Of a stretch of DNA of 64,000 bases, positions 9,365-22,292 are shown one piece after another. Both the position numbers and the translations under genes were made by a program. Each line of letters starts with the position of its first letter. The first letter of the stretch is position 1. Origin of the DNA: Punica granatum (Eukaryota; Streptophyta; Magnoliopsida; Myrtales; Lythraceae); the NCBI RefSeq assembly GCF_007655135.1, contig NC_045127.1:6705001-6769000 (forward strand), in the 5' to 3' direction. The notes beneath the pieces are model-generated. The model was not told where the DNA came from, did not search any database, and saw nothing but the letters and a program-made list of their open reading frames with translations.

Positions 9365-12300
9365 TCAAGCCATCATTCTCCTGAGCAACAGGAGGATGAG
9401 AATGAAGAGAGACATCTCGAGCATGAACTTAGGGCTCGTCACTTGTTCGAGGAGTTGGGGCCACCTGTAAGTTCAACCAGTAGATAGCTGCTGATAAAGC
9501 CTGTTAATCCAGTTCAGGATCGATCTCCATTACAGCCAGAAAAAATTAACTGAGGGATGCACTGATTAACAGGACGAAAAGAAGTTGAAAGAGAAATTTT
9601 TTGATTATTAATACGTTGGAAAACAAATGCATCAGCCAATTTAAAAGGAAGTTATCTCCTACAGTACTGAACACCGATTAGAAGAGCCTACGCATGCGAA
9701 AATCCTCAGAATCAGTCACTCAATTCGAAGTAAGATCCAGTAGACTTTAGAGTGGGTGCCACCATCCAGTTAAAAGAAGGCCAAAGAGTAATCCCACAAA
9801 AATCGAATATGGAATAAAATGAATGAAGTGAAAACATACCATTTTCCTTCAGAAGAGGCATTTTTCTCATTATTGATTTCCTCCTTCGCGAATTCCTCTA
9901 ATATAGCGCGTTGGCGTTCATTGAGCTCTCTGAATAATAGCAAGAAATTCAACAAACAAATACATTTTGATTGATCAGCTGTGGGAAACGTGAAACAAGT
10001 TTGTAACTTATCCACAGGATGAAGCATTATTATGCATATCTGCAGTTTAAGCTAACAAAAAATGGAACTTAAACCAAGAGAGAGTTTAAAATCGATACTT
10101 AAAAGCTCAGTAGATGAGAAATCTCTGTTCAATTCAAGAACTGCTACGATGTAATCAAGTTTACCTCCTGATTTGCAAGACATACGCATAAATGATTCTA
10201 ACCCAGCATTTTTTCAGATTAATAATGTGCAAGCCCATATATTCATCGTTATAGGTTCAATGATTTAAAGGTGACTTACGTAGGAAGATGAATCCGAAAT
10301 CGCACATACTGATTTCCATGATTGACAAGAAAGCCATGCTTCGGAAGTCCTGCATCAATTTAAAAGGATAAGCACATCTTTGGTGGAAATCGAAACCAGA
10401 AAAATTCAAAATGAATAAAACAATAGACCCCCAAGGTTAGTGCAAGTGGGTAGGACGCCCATGTGCTTCTTGGGTAGTCCAGAGGTCATCAATTTGGATC
10501 CCCCCTGCACATGTAGCCTTTCGCAAGGCTGCTTATCAAAGAAAAAACTAATGAACTTCTGTCAACCTTTGCCTCTTAGTACCAGCAGCTGTCCATGCTG
10601 AACTCCATTTGGTATCTGAGAGGAATATGCAATTAGAGAAGAAATGGTAATATCCACAACAGCAGTTCTGCCTTACAAGTGATGGATCGAATATTAGCAT
10701 GGAAAACATTTCCAAAGATATCGTCCCTTCATTCCTAAGGTAAAGAGGGACATATTGATAATACAATTCATCAGAATAAAACTTGATTCTGTCGAATCAT
10801 AATAAAGATGATGCCACTCAAAAAGCTTCCTTCTTCATCCATATCTAAGATGACATCCTTAAATTTTGAAGTTGCTTAAAATCATAATTCTAGATAAGAT
10901 CAGAAGGGACAAAATATACTAACTTTTACTTGTGTCTTCCCTGACAAAGTCGGTACTTCGACCTTGCCACCCAGAATTGCCTGTAATACAATAAATATCA
11001 AAGAGAGTCACCAGAAGTCCTGGGCAAACATTAGCATATGCAAATACACATCAAATTGTTCATATAAAAATATATCTAGAACCGCTGGTAAATTATACAA
11101 TTTTGATAATGATATCAAAATATATGAGACAAGAATATTATTAGTCTACCTATAACAAAAAGAATATTATTAGTCTAAAATGTTCGCTTCTTGTTAAATT
11201 TATTAAAGAAAAAGGAGAAGAAAAATAGGGTCAAATTTGTGTCCTTTCTTACTTGTGTAAAGCTTATTCTCGAGTCCACATATACATCCGCACCATCTCT
11301 GATAAATATACGATCCTCAGCAACCTATAAGAACAAGACAGATAAGTACAAGAACTAACATTTAAGAACCTAATCCAGTTGGCAAGTGATAGAGGATAGT
11401 AAACGACAGGATACAAGTGATACAACACAAGATGCTGGTTGAGAGCACAGGTACAGAAACATACATGAAACTAGTGACAACAACGAACACAAATTCAAGT
11501 CAAACAGGAAGTGACATTACTTTGAGAATCAAATTGTTAAGGAAACATAAAGCAAGAAAGAGCAACTCGTGCCTTCAACTTGATGAACAAGTCGCCAGGC
11601 TGACTCCCTCGTGTACCCACATTACCAGCACCTGGGACACGAATTGTGTCTCCAGAATCAACACCTGCACCAACCCAAGAAAGTAAACGTGAAAAGGTCA
11701 TCCACATTTTTTACAATCTTTCTCCTGAGGCAACTTATTTTCAGCCAATGCCAGAACATTATCTTCATCGACATTTTATCTTGGGACAAAAGAAAGGACA
11801 GAAATAATGGAAGCAAGCCCAGATATATCTTTTGCATCACAGGAAAAGAAAACCATAACACAGCCCATGCTTTCGTTTTCTTCTCTGGTCAGTACTGTGC
11901 AGTAAGACTATCTTAAAGTTACTAGGATGTTAGCTTTATAAGAAGGTGGCAGCAGAAAATAACCCACCAGCTGGAATTGTTACTTTAACCTCTTTAATGC
12001 CCTCAACAAGTCCGGACCCCTTGCATGACATACAATTCTCCTGCTCAAATGCAGAGATGCAATGAAGCAACACGTCAAGCATCAGGATGCTGTAATCCGT
12101 AGATGTTTAAGAGAATGTCAAACCTTAACGATTCTCCCTGAGCCTTTGCAGGTACTGCATGTTGATGTAAAGGGAGGAAGTGTGACCTGACCACATGAGA
12201 AAACATTCAAGACTAAGGGAAATGATATGATTGCAATTCTTCAGAGTAATATGCTAATTAATCAGCTATGATATATACAGCACTTACTTTCCCCAAACCT

Positions 12301-14882
12301 CTGCAGGTTGGACATACTCTTTTCCTGGCATCAATTGGATAGCCACGCCCATCTGCATTATGCCAAATTCATGTAATTCAAAAGACAAATGATGATCTCA
12401 CAAATGATCTAAGATGAAGCACTATTGAAAAAAGATGAAAAGTTCTGATAGCAGATACTGCATCAATAAAACCTAGATAATCAAAAAACAGCGGTTCACT
12501 ACCCAATAACTTAAAGTTGTCCAGAGTTCCTAGCAAATAATATCTAACAGCGGTTGTAGGCCATTAGGGCACTACAGCATTTCTTGTTATCATTGCCTCT
12601 CAACAACTCAAATTACAAATCCAATTATCCAATCAGTATTACTGGATATATAATAACCAATATAACTTTAAACTTCTTGTTCCACCTCCTGTTAATTGTG
12701 ACACCATTAAAAACTGCATAATAATAGCAAAATCACAACAGTAATGGACCATACTTACCTCTCTACACAAGCAATGGGGCAAGGAGAATTTATGTAAAGC
12801 ATGGTTCATGAGCTTATACTGATTTCCGTGTAATACGGGTATAGCAGTTTAATTCAACAGAATACACATATAAAAACATATAAAGAAAGAGATGCAACGA
12901 TAATGGTGAAGCGGCACCACTAGGAAAAGCTGGGATTCACATACCACATAAATCACATGGCACATAGGCTTCAAAAGACAGATGCTTTGTGCATCCTTTT
13001 GCTGCCTCAACGAAAGAAAGTGACAGCTCCGCCTGTAAACTCGAAGTGTAAGATAGACATATGTTAGCTTCCGTATTTTAGTTAATCCTGAATCAAGTTG
13101 GGTGGGTGAGTGACTAGCGAGGAAGTCAACCTGAATATCAGATGCAAATCGATCGGTCTCGTCTTCAAATATCTGACATACATCAGAAGCTCTTTAAGTA
13201 ACTGTGATTTATGTTTCGCTAAATTGGGGGAATGATTACAGAGAGTTCTAGAGAAAACAAAAGTTATTACCTCCGAAAAAATCTTTTGGAATGAACTAGA
13301 GAAATGCGCTCTATAATTGCGGGCAAAAGCCTCAGCATCTCCCTCATCAAATTCTACATCCGCCGAACTTCTGGAGCGTTTCTTCGTTGATCATAAGATT
13401 ACAATGTAAAGTCAGTTTCATAAATATCAATTCTTAATAGAGAACATGTAAAAGACAAAAATATAATGCAGCCCAGTAAAACTTCGTGTAAGAACCGTGA
13501 GATATATATTTATATACATACATATATAATGAACTGAGAAATAGATATATCCAAAATTGCTGGAATACATGATTGGAAGGATCCAAAATGCAAGCAGGGA
13601 GAAGTTGTTACCCTGTCATACTGCGCTCTTTTTTCAGAATCTTGCAAAGTCTGAAATTAAACAGAATAAAAGATTAGCAAAACACAATACCAGAAGAATT
13701 CAACGCATGAGACCCTATTTTCTTTTTCTTTTTTTTATTCTTTTTTTTTTGTGGCTGAAAAATATACAAGAAACTTAAGCACTATAAGTTAGAGGGAAGA
13801 AAACGAGGTTATCTCCTCCACCCCACTTTCACAAACCTCATAAGCCTCTCTTATCTCCTGAAATTTTCTCTTAGCAGAAGGGTTATTCTTATTTGCATCG
13901 GGATGGTACTTCTTGGCAAGCTGCATGGAAGTATAGGAGCAGAAACTTCAATGAGTATGACTTTTGTATGTAACATAAAAACCTTAAACCAATGCCTAAG
14001 TTTCACCACAACTAACCAAATGTACTACAGCAGGATATCACATGATCAATGAGATACATAAGCACCAATTTCGCTTACCTCTAGGACTTTTAATCAGGGG
14101 ATAATGAGACAAGTTCTTCTGACTATATCACATAAAGAATGGTTATAAGCACTACCATTGCATCACGCATTTGGATTCCCAGCAGACAAAACACTTGCAT
14201 CACGCATTTGGACTCCCAGCAGACAAAACACTATCAAATATTAATATTAATGCCTATGGAGTACAAATTTAATAAATGGATGAATTGGCGGCCGAGGCAG
14301 TCCCTTGATTGATGTTCCCCCAAGGAATCATATGCACTCATGATGCACTCACCGCATGAAAGGCCTTCTTAATCTCGTCTCGACTAGCATTGTCCGAAAC
14401 CCCAAGAATGTCATAGTAACTCCGCTCAGGGGACCAACCTGTGCCTAGAAATTGATCCCAAATAATCAAATTCGCCACTTACTATCGTGATAGCGATAAA
14501 AGTCAGATTGTAAACTAACCAGTGGCATGAAAATAACGGTATCCCATTTGCCTTTCCGGGGTTTCAGGATCAACAGATCTTCTGGTAGCAATGCTGCAGC
14601 TCTGCAGGGCTGATAAAATACATAGCATTAGACATTTTCCGAGTAGAGCAACCTAAGTCGAGTCAAACGTAATAGCTTACTCCGTGCAAGAAACACCGCT
14701 GTCTGTGGTGAAGAATCATTCGCAGCCCAACTCCCTTGACGAGCTATGGAAGAAAGCAACTGCCGCCGGCACTGTAAACGGCCGAAACAAGTCAACACGG
14801 AAACGAGAGCTGAATGAGAAAAAACAACTGAAATGGTTCGGCCGATGTTGCTCACCGATTTTAACCACCTCAATCTGATCAT
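9365..14882 (-). CDS. ATJ1: Mitochondrial DnaJ (type I J-protein), ATJ1-like
   Basis: Spliced from 19 exons: 14856-14882, 14681-14771, 14520-14609, 14353-14444, 13837-13920, 13612-13650, 13271-13381, 13131-13172, 12945-13032, 12288-12352, 12124-12186, 11968-12040, 11573-11664, 11253-11324, 10924-10980, 10567-10615, 10280-10349, 9840-9929, 9365-9464. The joined frame is 464 aa. The first 70 residues are rich in R and S and poor in acids, like a mitochondrial presequence. The J domain follows (about 78-143) with HPD at 106-108. Four CxxCxGxG-type zinc-finger motifs lie at C218, C235, C253 and C267, then the client-binding C-terminal domains. The stretch [19 protein letters not shown] is characteristic of Arabidopsis ATJ1. 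The protein should stimulate the ATPase of matrix Hsp70. The last exon adds a hydrophobic tail ([15 protein letters not shown]). The donor of exon 13 is either a GC site at 11571-11572 or a GT six bases further on, which adds two residues. Confidence 0.88.
10425..10525 (+). repeat. SINE-like insertion in ATJ1-like intron
   Basis: A GC-richer block in an AT-rich intron, with GTTAGTGCAAGTGGGTAGGA resembling an A-box region and a later GGATCCCCCCTGC stretch. It looks like a degenerate tRNA-derived repeat, but no flanking duplication was found. Confidence 0.3.
14159..14234. repeat. Tandem duplication of about 37 bp in ATJ1-like intron 4
   Basis: The block TTGCATCACGCATTTGGA(T/C)TCCCAGCAGACAAAACACT occurs twice head to tail with a single visible substitution. 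Confidence 0.85.
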
Positions 14883-16004
14883 CGGAGGTCACACTGCCGG
14901 TCGCTGGACAGGGAGAACTTTGGCTTCGAATTGGGATTCTCGCAGGTTAGTGCTTAAAGGCAAGCAAGGAGGAGAAATGAAGGAAGAGGAAGGAATCCAA
15001 TCGAAGGTGGTATCGAGCTCGTTAGGGTTCTTGTCTTGACCAAAACGGAACGGTCCCGCCGCCGATCGCCGAGAGGTTGCTGAACTTCGATCCTTAAGGC
15101 GAACTCCACTCTCCAGTCTTCCCGGTTTCGACAGCCTGCCGCCGAGTCAGAACATTTCCGATGATCCGGTTCAGTCAAGAACCGGTCTGATTAGTGCTAG
15201 GCATCTGGACCGGCTTTCTTCGACAACGACCGGCCAGGACACGCCGGATTGGCCTGAGCCCCCCCATTTCATCCGGGTGGGTTGGGCTTTTCACTGCTGG
15301 ACCCAATTTTTTGAGGCTTTCGCAAGTCTTGGTCTGATTTTCCCATGTGAGACGGAGGAGGCTCTTTTTCTTTTTTCACGATTTATCTTTAATTTATTGA
15401 TTGAGATTAATTCTATTTTTAATAATTTTCTTTCTCCTTCAGAGCTTTTTCATATTGAAGGGACCAAAAGTCGTGGAGGGTGAGTTATAGAAGATTATTA
15501 TACAATTTCTAATGATATGAAAAAATAACTAATCAGGGGCTTGCTCAATTTCAAGCTTTTTAGGAAACTTAATGCATTTTTTTCTTTTTTTCTTTTTTTC
15601 TTTTAAAAAAATGAATGCATCTTAACATTCGATGCCACAGCCAATAATTAATATATTTACGAAAACAATGATGAGATGTAATCATCGAGAATAGCTAAGT
15701 AAATTGTCTCACCATCCATTGATGCTGAAATCAACCAGTCTGCAGACGCAGCAGCTTTCACATATTAGGCACAATGGTAGTTCAATTGACCACCAAGGGC
15801 AAAGATTCGGCGAAAAACTGGAAATCTACTCACCTTCACTATCAAAAAGAATCAAATGTCGAATAGAATTTAGAGCAAAGCCTTACTGCAAAACGACTTC
15901 ACTTCAAATATCATATGATGTCTAAAGTTTACGATTGTACGAGCTAGAGAATGCAGCATATGAACATTGTTTGTTCAGTCTTCTGTGGGGTAGGGCAACA
16001 GATC
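14883..16004. other. Promoter side of ATJ1-like gene and 3' side of Bet1-like gene
   Basis: 14883-15250 is GC-richer and likely holds the ATJ1-like 5' untranslated region and promoter. 15360-15660 has T-rich runs. No additional gene recognised. Confidence 0.5.
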
Positions 16005-17631
16005 TCATCTCCTAGACATTTTCGACAACATATAGACAATGAAGAAGACCAGTAACGCGAAGGCAATGACATGCATAACATTCCTTGAGCCATACTGGAC
16101 AATGCTCTTGTTAAGCCTCCTGACATTGTTCTTCACTCCCGCTTCCGCTTTGATCATAATCATTTGCTGTCATGATACGAAGAAAAAACCTCTCGTTAAG
16201 GTGTTATGGCTCTTATGCAATACCCCACAACATATCAAGATTATAAAATATGCAAGAGGACAAAATATATAACATGTGCATCCTCCTCGGTAAACCACGG
16301 ACTTTCTCCAGACACTCGTCATTGCCAATTTCTTCTTTAACAGTTCTTATGTTAGTGCTTGCTGTCAGGGATATATATGTTGCTTGGAATTTTGAGTGAG
16401 CTGCTGCAGCCATTATCATTTACTTCTATACTCACTGCTGTTTTGAATCATATCAGGAAAGAATGACAAGCATGTGCCAATTGAGACCAGCACTATGATT
16501 GCCCAGAACAGGCCCGTCCAAAACTCGAGTTCATTCCCAGTCTCTCTGTGAGCGGTGACTTCGTTCTCTACCGATAGGTCGTAGTTGTGAATGATGAATT
16601 CGAAAAGTTCGCAGTAAAACAAGCGCAAGAACATTGAAAATGCATTATACAATTGGTTTCCACTTTGCAACATACTAGTCTAGATAAATTTTTAGCCGTA
16701 GATCATTCAAATTGGGTTCATAATCCATCTAATGGACTGAATCACCGGGAAAGTTAGGTAAACTGCAGCCATACTTATCAAGCAATCCAGAAATCAAAAA
16801 CGATAACTTAAGAGATTGGTGAGTAACTGCATACCAGCTGATTAAGAAAATCATTCTGAAATTTTGCTTCCGTATGTATATCTTGTGCTACCTGCATTAG
16901 AATCACTGAGGTATTAGTTTGGATCAAATAGATGTCAATGAATAAGAGTAAATATGCACATATGCAAGGAACACAGATTACCAAAATCTAAACCAGAAAA
17001 CAAAATGGTCGGACCTCTAAAACCAGGAGATACCAAAATTGATCTTCCAGCAGAGAGGGAACTAATCAAATCGTACGTAACTAAGTATGTCTTCGATGAC
17101 AGATTCTTAGGGCACATTCTTCGACCTGGACCGTGAGTTCATTGGACAAGAGCAGTAACGGAACTCCAGATACGGATACTTTCGTGGGAATAATACAAAA
17201 TATATATATTTTACATCGATCAAAAGTTCAAGGTCCAGAAACCCTAGAATCGTAGCTGCGACAATCATGGTTCAACGCGAGAAAGTACATCAAATTTCAA
17301 AATAAGACGCATCAATTTGAAAGATTCAGGCCGAATGAACTCACGTTTCTCAACTGCCGGACTTGATTTCGAAGACCGCCGATCTCATCATCCAAGTCCC
17401 CGTGCATCGGATCGATTTGCAGCTGAATTTCATCAGAACCACCAACCGGCCTCGTACTAAGCCCCTCTCTGAACGTATAAGAATTCAACAAAACTGCATT
17501 AGACGGGAAACATGTAGAGGACTCAGCGACAGCAGGAGGTAGCCGGAAAACACCAAAGGACTGACTCACTGTGATCTGTAAGGAGAGGCGCCGCCGTACG
17601 AAGGACCGGCTCTGTTGAAATTGCTGGCCAT
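16005..17631 (-). CDS. Bet1-like Qc-SNARE, At4g14600 type
   Basis: Four exons (17570-17631, 17345-17468, 16835-16891, 16005-16166) join into 134 aa. The order is a short glycine- and serine-rich start (MASNFNRAGPSYGG), then the REGLSTR-like block (here QEGLSTR), EIQLQIDPMHGDLDDEI and a heptad-type SNARE helix from about 40 to 105. One C-terminal membrane anchor lies at about 112-129 (MHVIAFALLVFFIVYML), followed by SKMSRR. This matches the plant Bet1-like protein encoded by At4g14600, a tail-anchored SNARE expected at the ER-Golgi interface. Intron 1 falls within codon 21, and the glutamine there replaces the arginine I recall in Arabidopsis. Confidence 0.88.
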
Positions 17632-18781
17632 CACGGAGGGATCTATCGAGCACAAGCCCCTCTGCCGATCCAAGAACAGCGCCGAAGATGATCACGAGGA
17701 GGAACCTGTCCCGGCGCGAAGGCCTCTGTTTCTTTAGCGGTTGAAATGGGGGAAGTGATGGCATGGCGGAAGATGAGCTGGCGGTAGAAAAGACACACTT
17801 GTCTTACGTGGCGCTTTTTTATTGGGCGCTCTTTGTCATCTCAGGCTCCTTACATATAAATCCAGAAACACCCAGTAAAATAACACGTCGGTCCTGAATA
17901 TTTATGTTGTGCCAGACATAATGATCCTAGTATAATTTGGCGGTTTTTTTTTTTTTTTGTATATTTGCATTTAAAAGTCTAATGAGTTCTTAAGCCAGTT
18001 TAAATCAGATCAGTCCAAAAAAATAAAGTTTTCTAAATCAAGAACTCGAACTCAAGACTTTATTTAAAAAAAATAAGCGACAAATAACTTAAACCGCATA
18101 AATGCACTCCATAAATTCAGGCATCATTTAGTAATGGTCAATTTCATTCACTAAAAGAGAATAAGTTTTTTTTTTATTTTGCATGTCAAGCTCATGTTAG
18201 GGAAGATTATCTTCCCGAATGGCTCGAGTTCTATCTCAGCCAACCGAATGTACGAAATCAAGTTTTGTCTTTCACTGGGCTAGGAGGACCGCCTGATCTA
18301 ACTTTGATCATGCCATACATTTAGTACATATCAAAGTAACAAAGATGGAGTTCCTGACTCACGAGTTGTTTGTAGGACTTAATGTCATATATCTTTAAGT
18401 TATCCGCAATTCATTATAATTCAAAAAAGACGGGTTTATTTCTCTTTAGTGGTATTGTAACTTCGCCTTAGTCATCATGTGGTGTACGGGCTCCTAGAAC
18501 AATTGCCATCTCTTACGCTCTTTCTTTACTCGGGTCATAATTAACTTACTGATATTTCACCGCATATTGAGTAAAACTCCTTATTTTAAACATTCCATCG
18601 GAACTTTGAAAAAGCATATTTATAAGAAAATACAAGAAGAGCCCCTTAAGGATCTCGTTCGCATATTAGGAACAAAAAAAAATCTCACAATAACTTATTT
18701 TCCCCGTTTGCAGTAAGCGACGATCCCCGTGTTTCCATGATGGAAATCCTTTATCCTGGTTATTCTACCTTTTGTTGTTAA
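17632..18781. other. Promoter side of Bet1-like gene; partial SINE-like repeat
   Basis: 17632-17800 is GC-rich and likely promoter or 5' untranslated region. At about 18030-18110 the reverse strand carries the TTAAATAAAGTCTTGAGTTC block of the SINE-like family seen at 586 and 1696. Otherwise nothing recognised. Confidence 0.4.
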
Positions 18782-19410
18782 GGCAAATTCTAGGATGAAA
18801 TGTTGATTTATGTTTGATGGTGAAACGCTATTTTTTTTCAATCCATCTATTTTGTAAGGCGACAGTTTCGCCTGTATAATTTTTAATTTTGTCTCAAATC
18901 TATCGGGGCACATATATAGTAAAGTAAATTTGGAGAGCCGCTTTGGGATTAAAAAAATGTTGATGACGTGGACATGTGGATGACTTGTCGATGATGTGGC
19001 CGTATTATAGTGGACCGATTTAGATGAAAAAATCGATTTATACGGGTCGATTTACTTTTGCAACATTCGTATAATAGAACCGATTTACGATTTAATAGAA
19101 TGGCTCATAGAATCGATTTAATCGTTTTCAAGGATTGCGGGCAAGGCCGGCGGCGGCGGCGGCCACTGGCTTTTGCCCATAAATCGTTTGGTTTACTTTT
19201 GCAAAATTCATCTCAATTTACGATTTAATCGATTGGTTCACATGACCGATTTAATCGTTTTCAAGGTAAATTTGCCGCCAAGGCTAGTGGCGGCGGGGCG
19301 GCCACTCTGTTTTTGCCATAGATTGTTCGACAAACTTTTGCAACATTCGGTTTTCGTTTTGATTTACGCATTAATCGATGGGTTCATATAATTGATTTAA
19401 TCATTTTCCC
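18782..19410 (+). repeat. Left arm of foldback element
   Basis: Inverted partner of 21684-22292. Contains three degenerate subunits ending near 19125, 19262 and 19408, each with a TTTAATC(G/A)TTTTC block. Confidence 0.75.
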
Positions 19411-21683
19411 ATAATTAAACTGGAAAATGACCTCCCGATAATTATAGGATACATGCAATCAGTTATTTTGATTTCCATTTAGAATTAAACGCTAGCTTGT
19501 GTTTCATGGTGGAACACAAATCGCAGCCATTAGATCACACCAACTCTTAACCTCATATGTCTATTATTTACATATTTTACCCCTAGTATTTGTATTCATT
19601 TATACTTTCTTTTTACAATTTTTGCCACAATACTATACCATGTTCTCGAATCTACCTTCCACTTGTACCAATCATATTCGACCACTTCATTGTTCATCGC
19701 CACATCACTAACTCGGCCATATCACATTAACATCTCATCCATGTGACCACAACATTAGCAGCACCAATAGGAGAACAGGTTCAAACCGATTTACAAGTAT
19801 TATTCGGTTTACAAACATAAATGGTTTACAATTTTGATTGGTTTTAAACCCAAATCGGTTTTCGGCCGATTAGAAGCAGCCGACAATGGCTTCCAACAAA
19901 GGGTCTTTGAACGATGATATCTAACTCGGGGAAAATGTCAATGTTTGTTCGGTGATTGTTTCCGACAATTCGGTTTTGAATAATCATGTCCAACTCAATT
20001 TTCCGTGGGCCGTTTAAAAGCAGTCGACAATGACTTCTGACGATGAGGTTTTGAACGATGATATCCAACTCAAGCAACATGTCAATGTTTGATCGTTCTT
20101 GTTTTCGACGATTCGATTTTGAACAATCATGTCTATCTCGATAATTTTTCTTTTCTATTTTTATTCCGTTGATGGCTTTATCATTTGCTCTATTAATTTC
20201 TAAGGCAGTAGCCAACTACTGTCGACAGCGGTCGGCCGTGACCATTTATGGTCATTGGGGGCCATGTTTTTTGGTTAATTCCGATTACACTTTCATCGAT
20301 ATTTTTTTTCCTGAGCACACTTTCCTAATTTTCTCCCTAAAATCAAGGAAACATAATTTATGCAAAGCAAATTACATGGGTTCCATAATTATCACATGTT
20401 AATAAGTAAATAAAATACCTAATTTGTTTGGAAATTAGCGGGATTTCTAATTCGCTCCATCCAACTAACAAATATATGTGATTTTCTGTAAATTATCTGA
20501 GATTAATTTACCAGTATTGTTCCCCATAATCACAGTCATCTCGGAACAACTTCCCCTCTCACGTTTGAAACTGGGTGAGATTTGACTTATAATTCGCTCA
20601 GACGAATTATCATATTAGGACGAACTAACATATGTGTTTTTCATGGAAATTCTCCAAGATTTATTTACCAGTATTTGTTTCCTAAAATCATGGTCATTTC
20701 ACGATAACTTTCCCTCCCACGTGAGAGAAGAGCTTTGGCATCGGCGACCAATGAATTCAAACAATAGTAACTGGTGCAATATTTTTAGGCGGGAGAACCA
20801 AATCTAATATTTCTCAAAATCCCAAATCCCGACTCATTTAGCTTTGCCCAACATGAATGTTGGGTCAAGCTAATTAATAAAATGAGGGACTAGCTCTATC
20901 CATCAGATTGCTTTGAACCAATATATATTATAAGTCGGACTAGTACAAATAAACGTCTATCACGTTACATACCCCTTCCAAATCTCGTAATGAATTAAAT
21001 ATTTAAAGGATGTTCATTTTAGAGATAGCAAACTGATATATTAGAGCTAATATGTCCCATTGCACTATCTATCAATCACCTTGAACTTTATAATTGTAAT
21101 GTAAAATAACCATATAGCATTCTAGGACCATAATGTCGATTTGCATGTGAAATTCACCCTTAAAACCATTTTTATTGGTTACAAGTTAATACTATGTTTC
21201 ATTGTTAGTTCGATCTAACTCACTAACTGGGTCGAGCCAACATGTGAATCTATAAAATATTATTCACTTTATGGGTTGGTCTGAACTTGTTCATTGTTAA
21301 GGTCGAGCCAACATCATCGTCTTAAATATTACGATTAATTTTTCATAAATGAAAATCAAAATAATTGATTGCATGTATCCCATTATTGTAGGGAGGTCAA
21401 TTTTCAATTTAATTATGAGAAGTTAAAATCACTTAATTTAATAAAATTTATTATGGGAAGGTATCATCCGACCTAAAAAAAGTTCGCAGTTTACTTATAG
21501 GAAGTTAAAATCCCTTAATTTATTGGAATTTATTATGGAAGTTAAGATCCGACTGAATAAAACTTGCAGGCACTAGGATAGAAGGAAGACTTGGGTAGCA
21601 GGCGGACTCAGGTTGTCGTCACCTTCGTCATTGAACTTCGACAAAAGCTAGTGGCTACTAATAGCCTTGGGGGCAGTCTTACA

Positions 21684-22292
21684 TTGAAAACAATTAAACC
21701 AATCATATCAACCCATTGATTAATGTGTAAATCAAAATGGAAACAAATGTTGCAAAAGTTTGCGAAACAATCTATGGCAAAACCAGAGTGGCTGCCCCGC
21801 CGCCACTAGCCTTGGCAGCGGATTTACTTGAAAATGATTAAACCGGTCATATGAACCAATCGATTAAATTGTAAATCAAGATGAATGTTTCAAAAGTAAA
21901 CCAAACGATCTATGGGCAAAAGCTAGCGGCCGCCATCGCCGTTAATCTTGCCAGTGGTCCTTGAAAACTATTAAACCAATTCTATGAACTATTCTATTAA
22001 ATCGAAAATCAGTTCTATTAAATTGAATGTTGCAAAAGTAAATTGACCCATATAAATCGGTTTTTTCATCTAAACCGGTCCACTATAATACAGCCACATC
22101 ATCGACATGTCATCAACATTTCTTTTAACCCTTAGGCAGCCCTCCAAATTTATTTTACTATATATGTGCCCGATAGATTTGAGACGAAATTGAAAGTTAT
22201 ATGTGCGAAAATGTTACCTTACAAAATAGATGGACCGAAAAAAAGAGCGTTTACCATGGAACATAAATCAACATTCCATCATAGAATTTGCC
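21684..22292 (-). repeat. Right arm of foldback element
   Basis: Reverse complement matches 18782-19410 in the same block order, including the GCCGCCACTAGCC core near 21815 and the CCAAACGATCTATGGGC block near 21900. Confidence 0.75.

Larger units (their letters stand above)
18782..22292. mobile_element. Large foldback element with arms of about 600 bp
   Basis: The left arm (18782 to about 19410) and right arm (about 21684-22292) are inverted copies with modest divergence. Both begin GGCAAATTCTA/T.GATG and contain TGTTGATTTATGTT, CCATCTATTTTGTAAGG, CAAATCTATCGGG and several CGATTTAATCG-type motifs. Each arm holds about three tandem subunits of roughly 140 bp, each with a GC-rich GGCGGCGG core and a TTTAATCGTTTTCAAGG block. 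The 2.3-kb centre encodes no transposase but has its own direct repeats: two copies of about 150 bp (19863-20150), two diverged copies of about 145 bp (20449-20735) and a pair near 21410-21560. I could not find a convincing target duplication. Foldback or Mutator-like non-autonomous DNA transposon is the best class. Confidence 0.75.

Noticed and set aside
16416..16673. Open frame of 85 codons with a hydrophobic stretch (-)
   Set aside because: It lies wholly in intron 3 of the Bet1-like gene, and the spliced gene is complete without it.
17312..17764. 150-codon frame containing the SNARE exon 2 (-)
   Set aside because: The N-terminal half reads through intron 1 and the leader in the wrong frame; only the part after the acceptor at 17468 is genuine.
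19844..20215. 123-codon open frame (-)
   Set aside because: It is created by the two direct repeats inside the foldback element and resembles no transposase.
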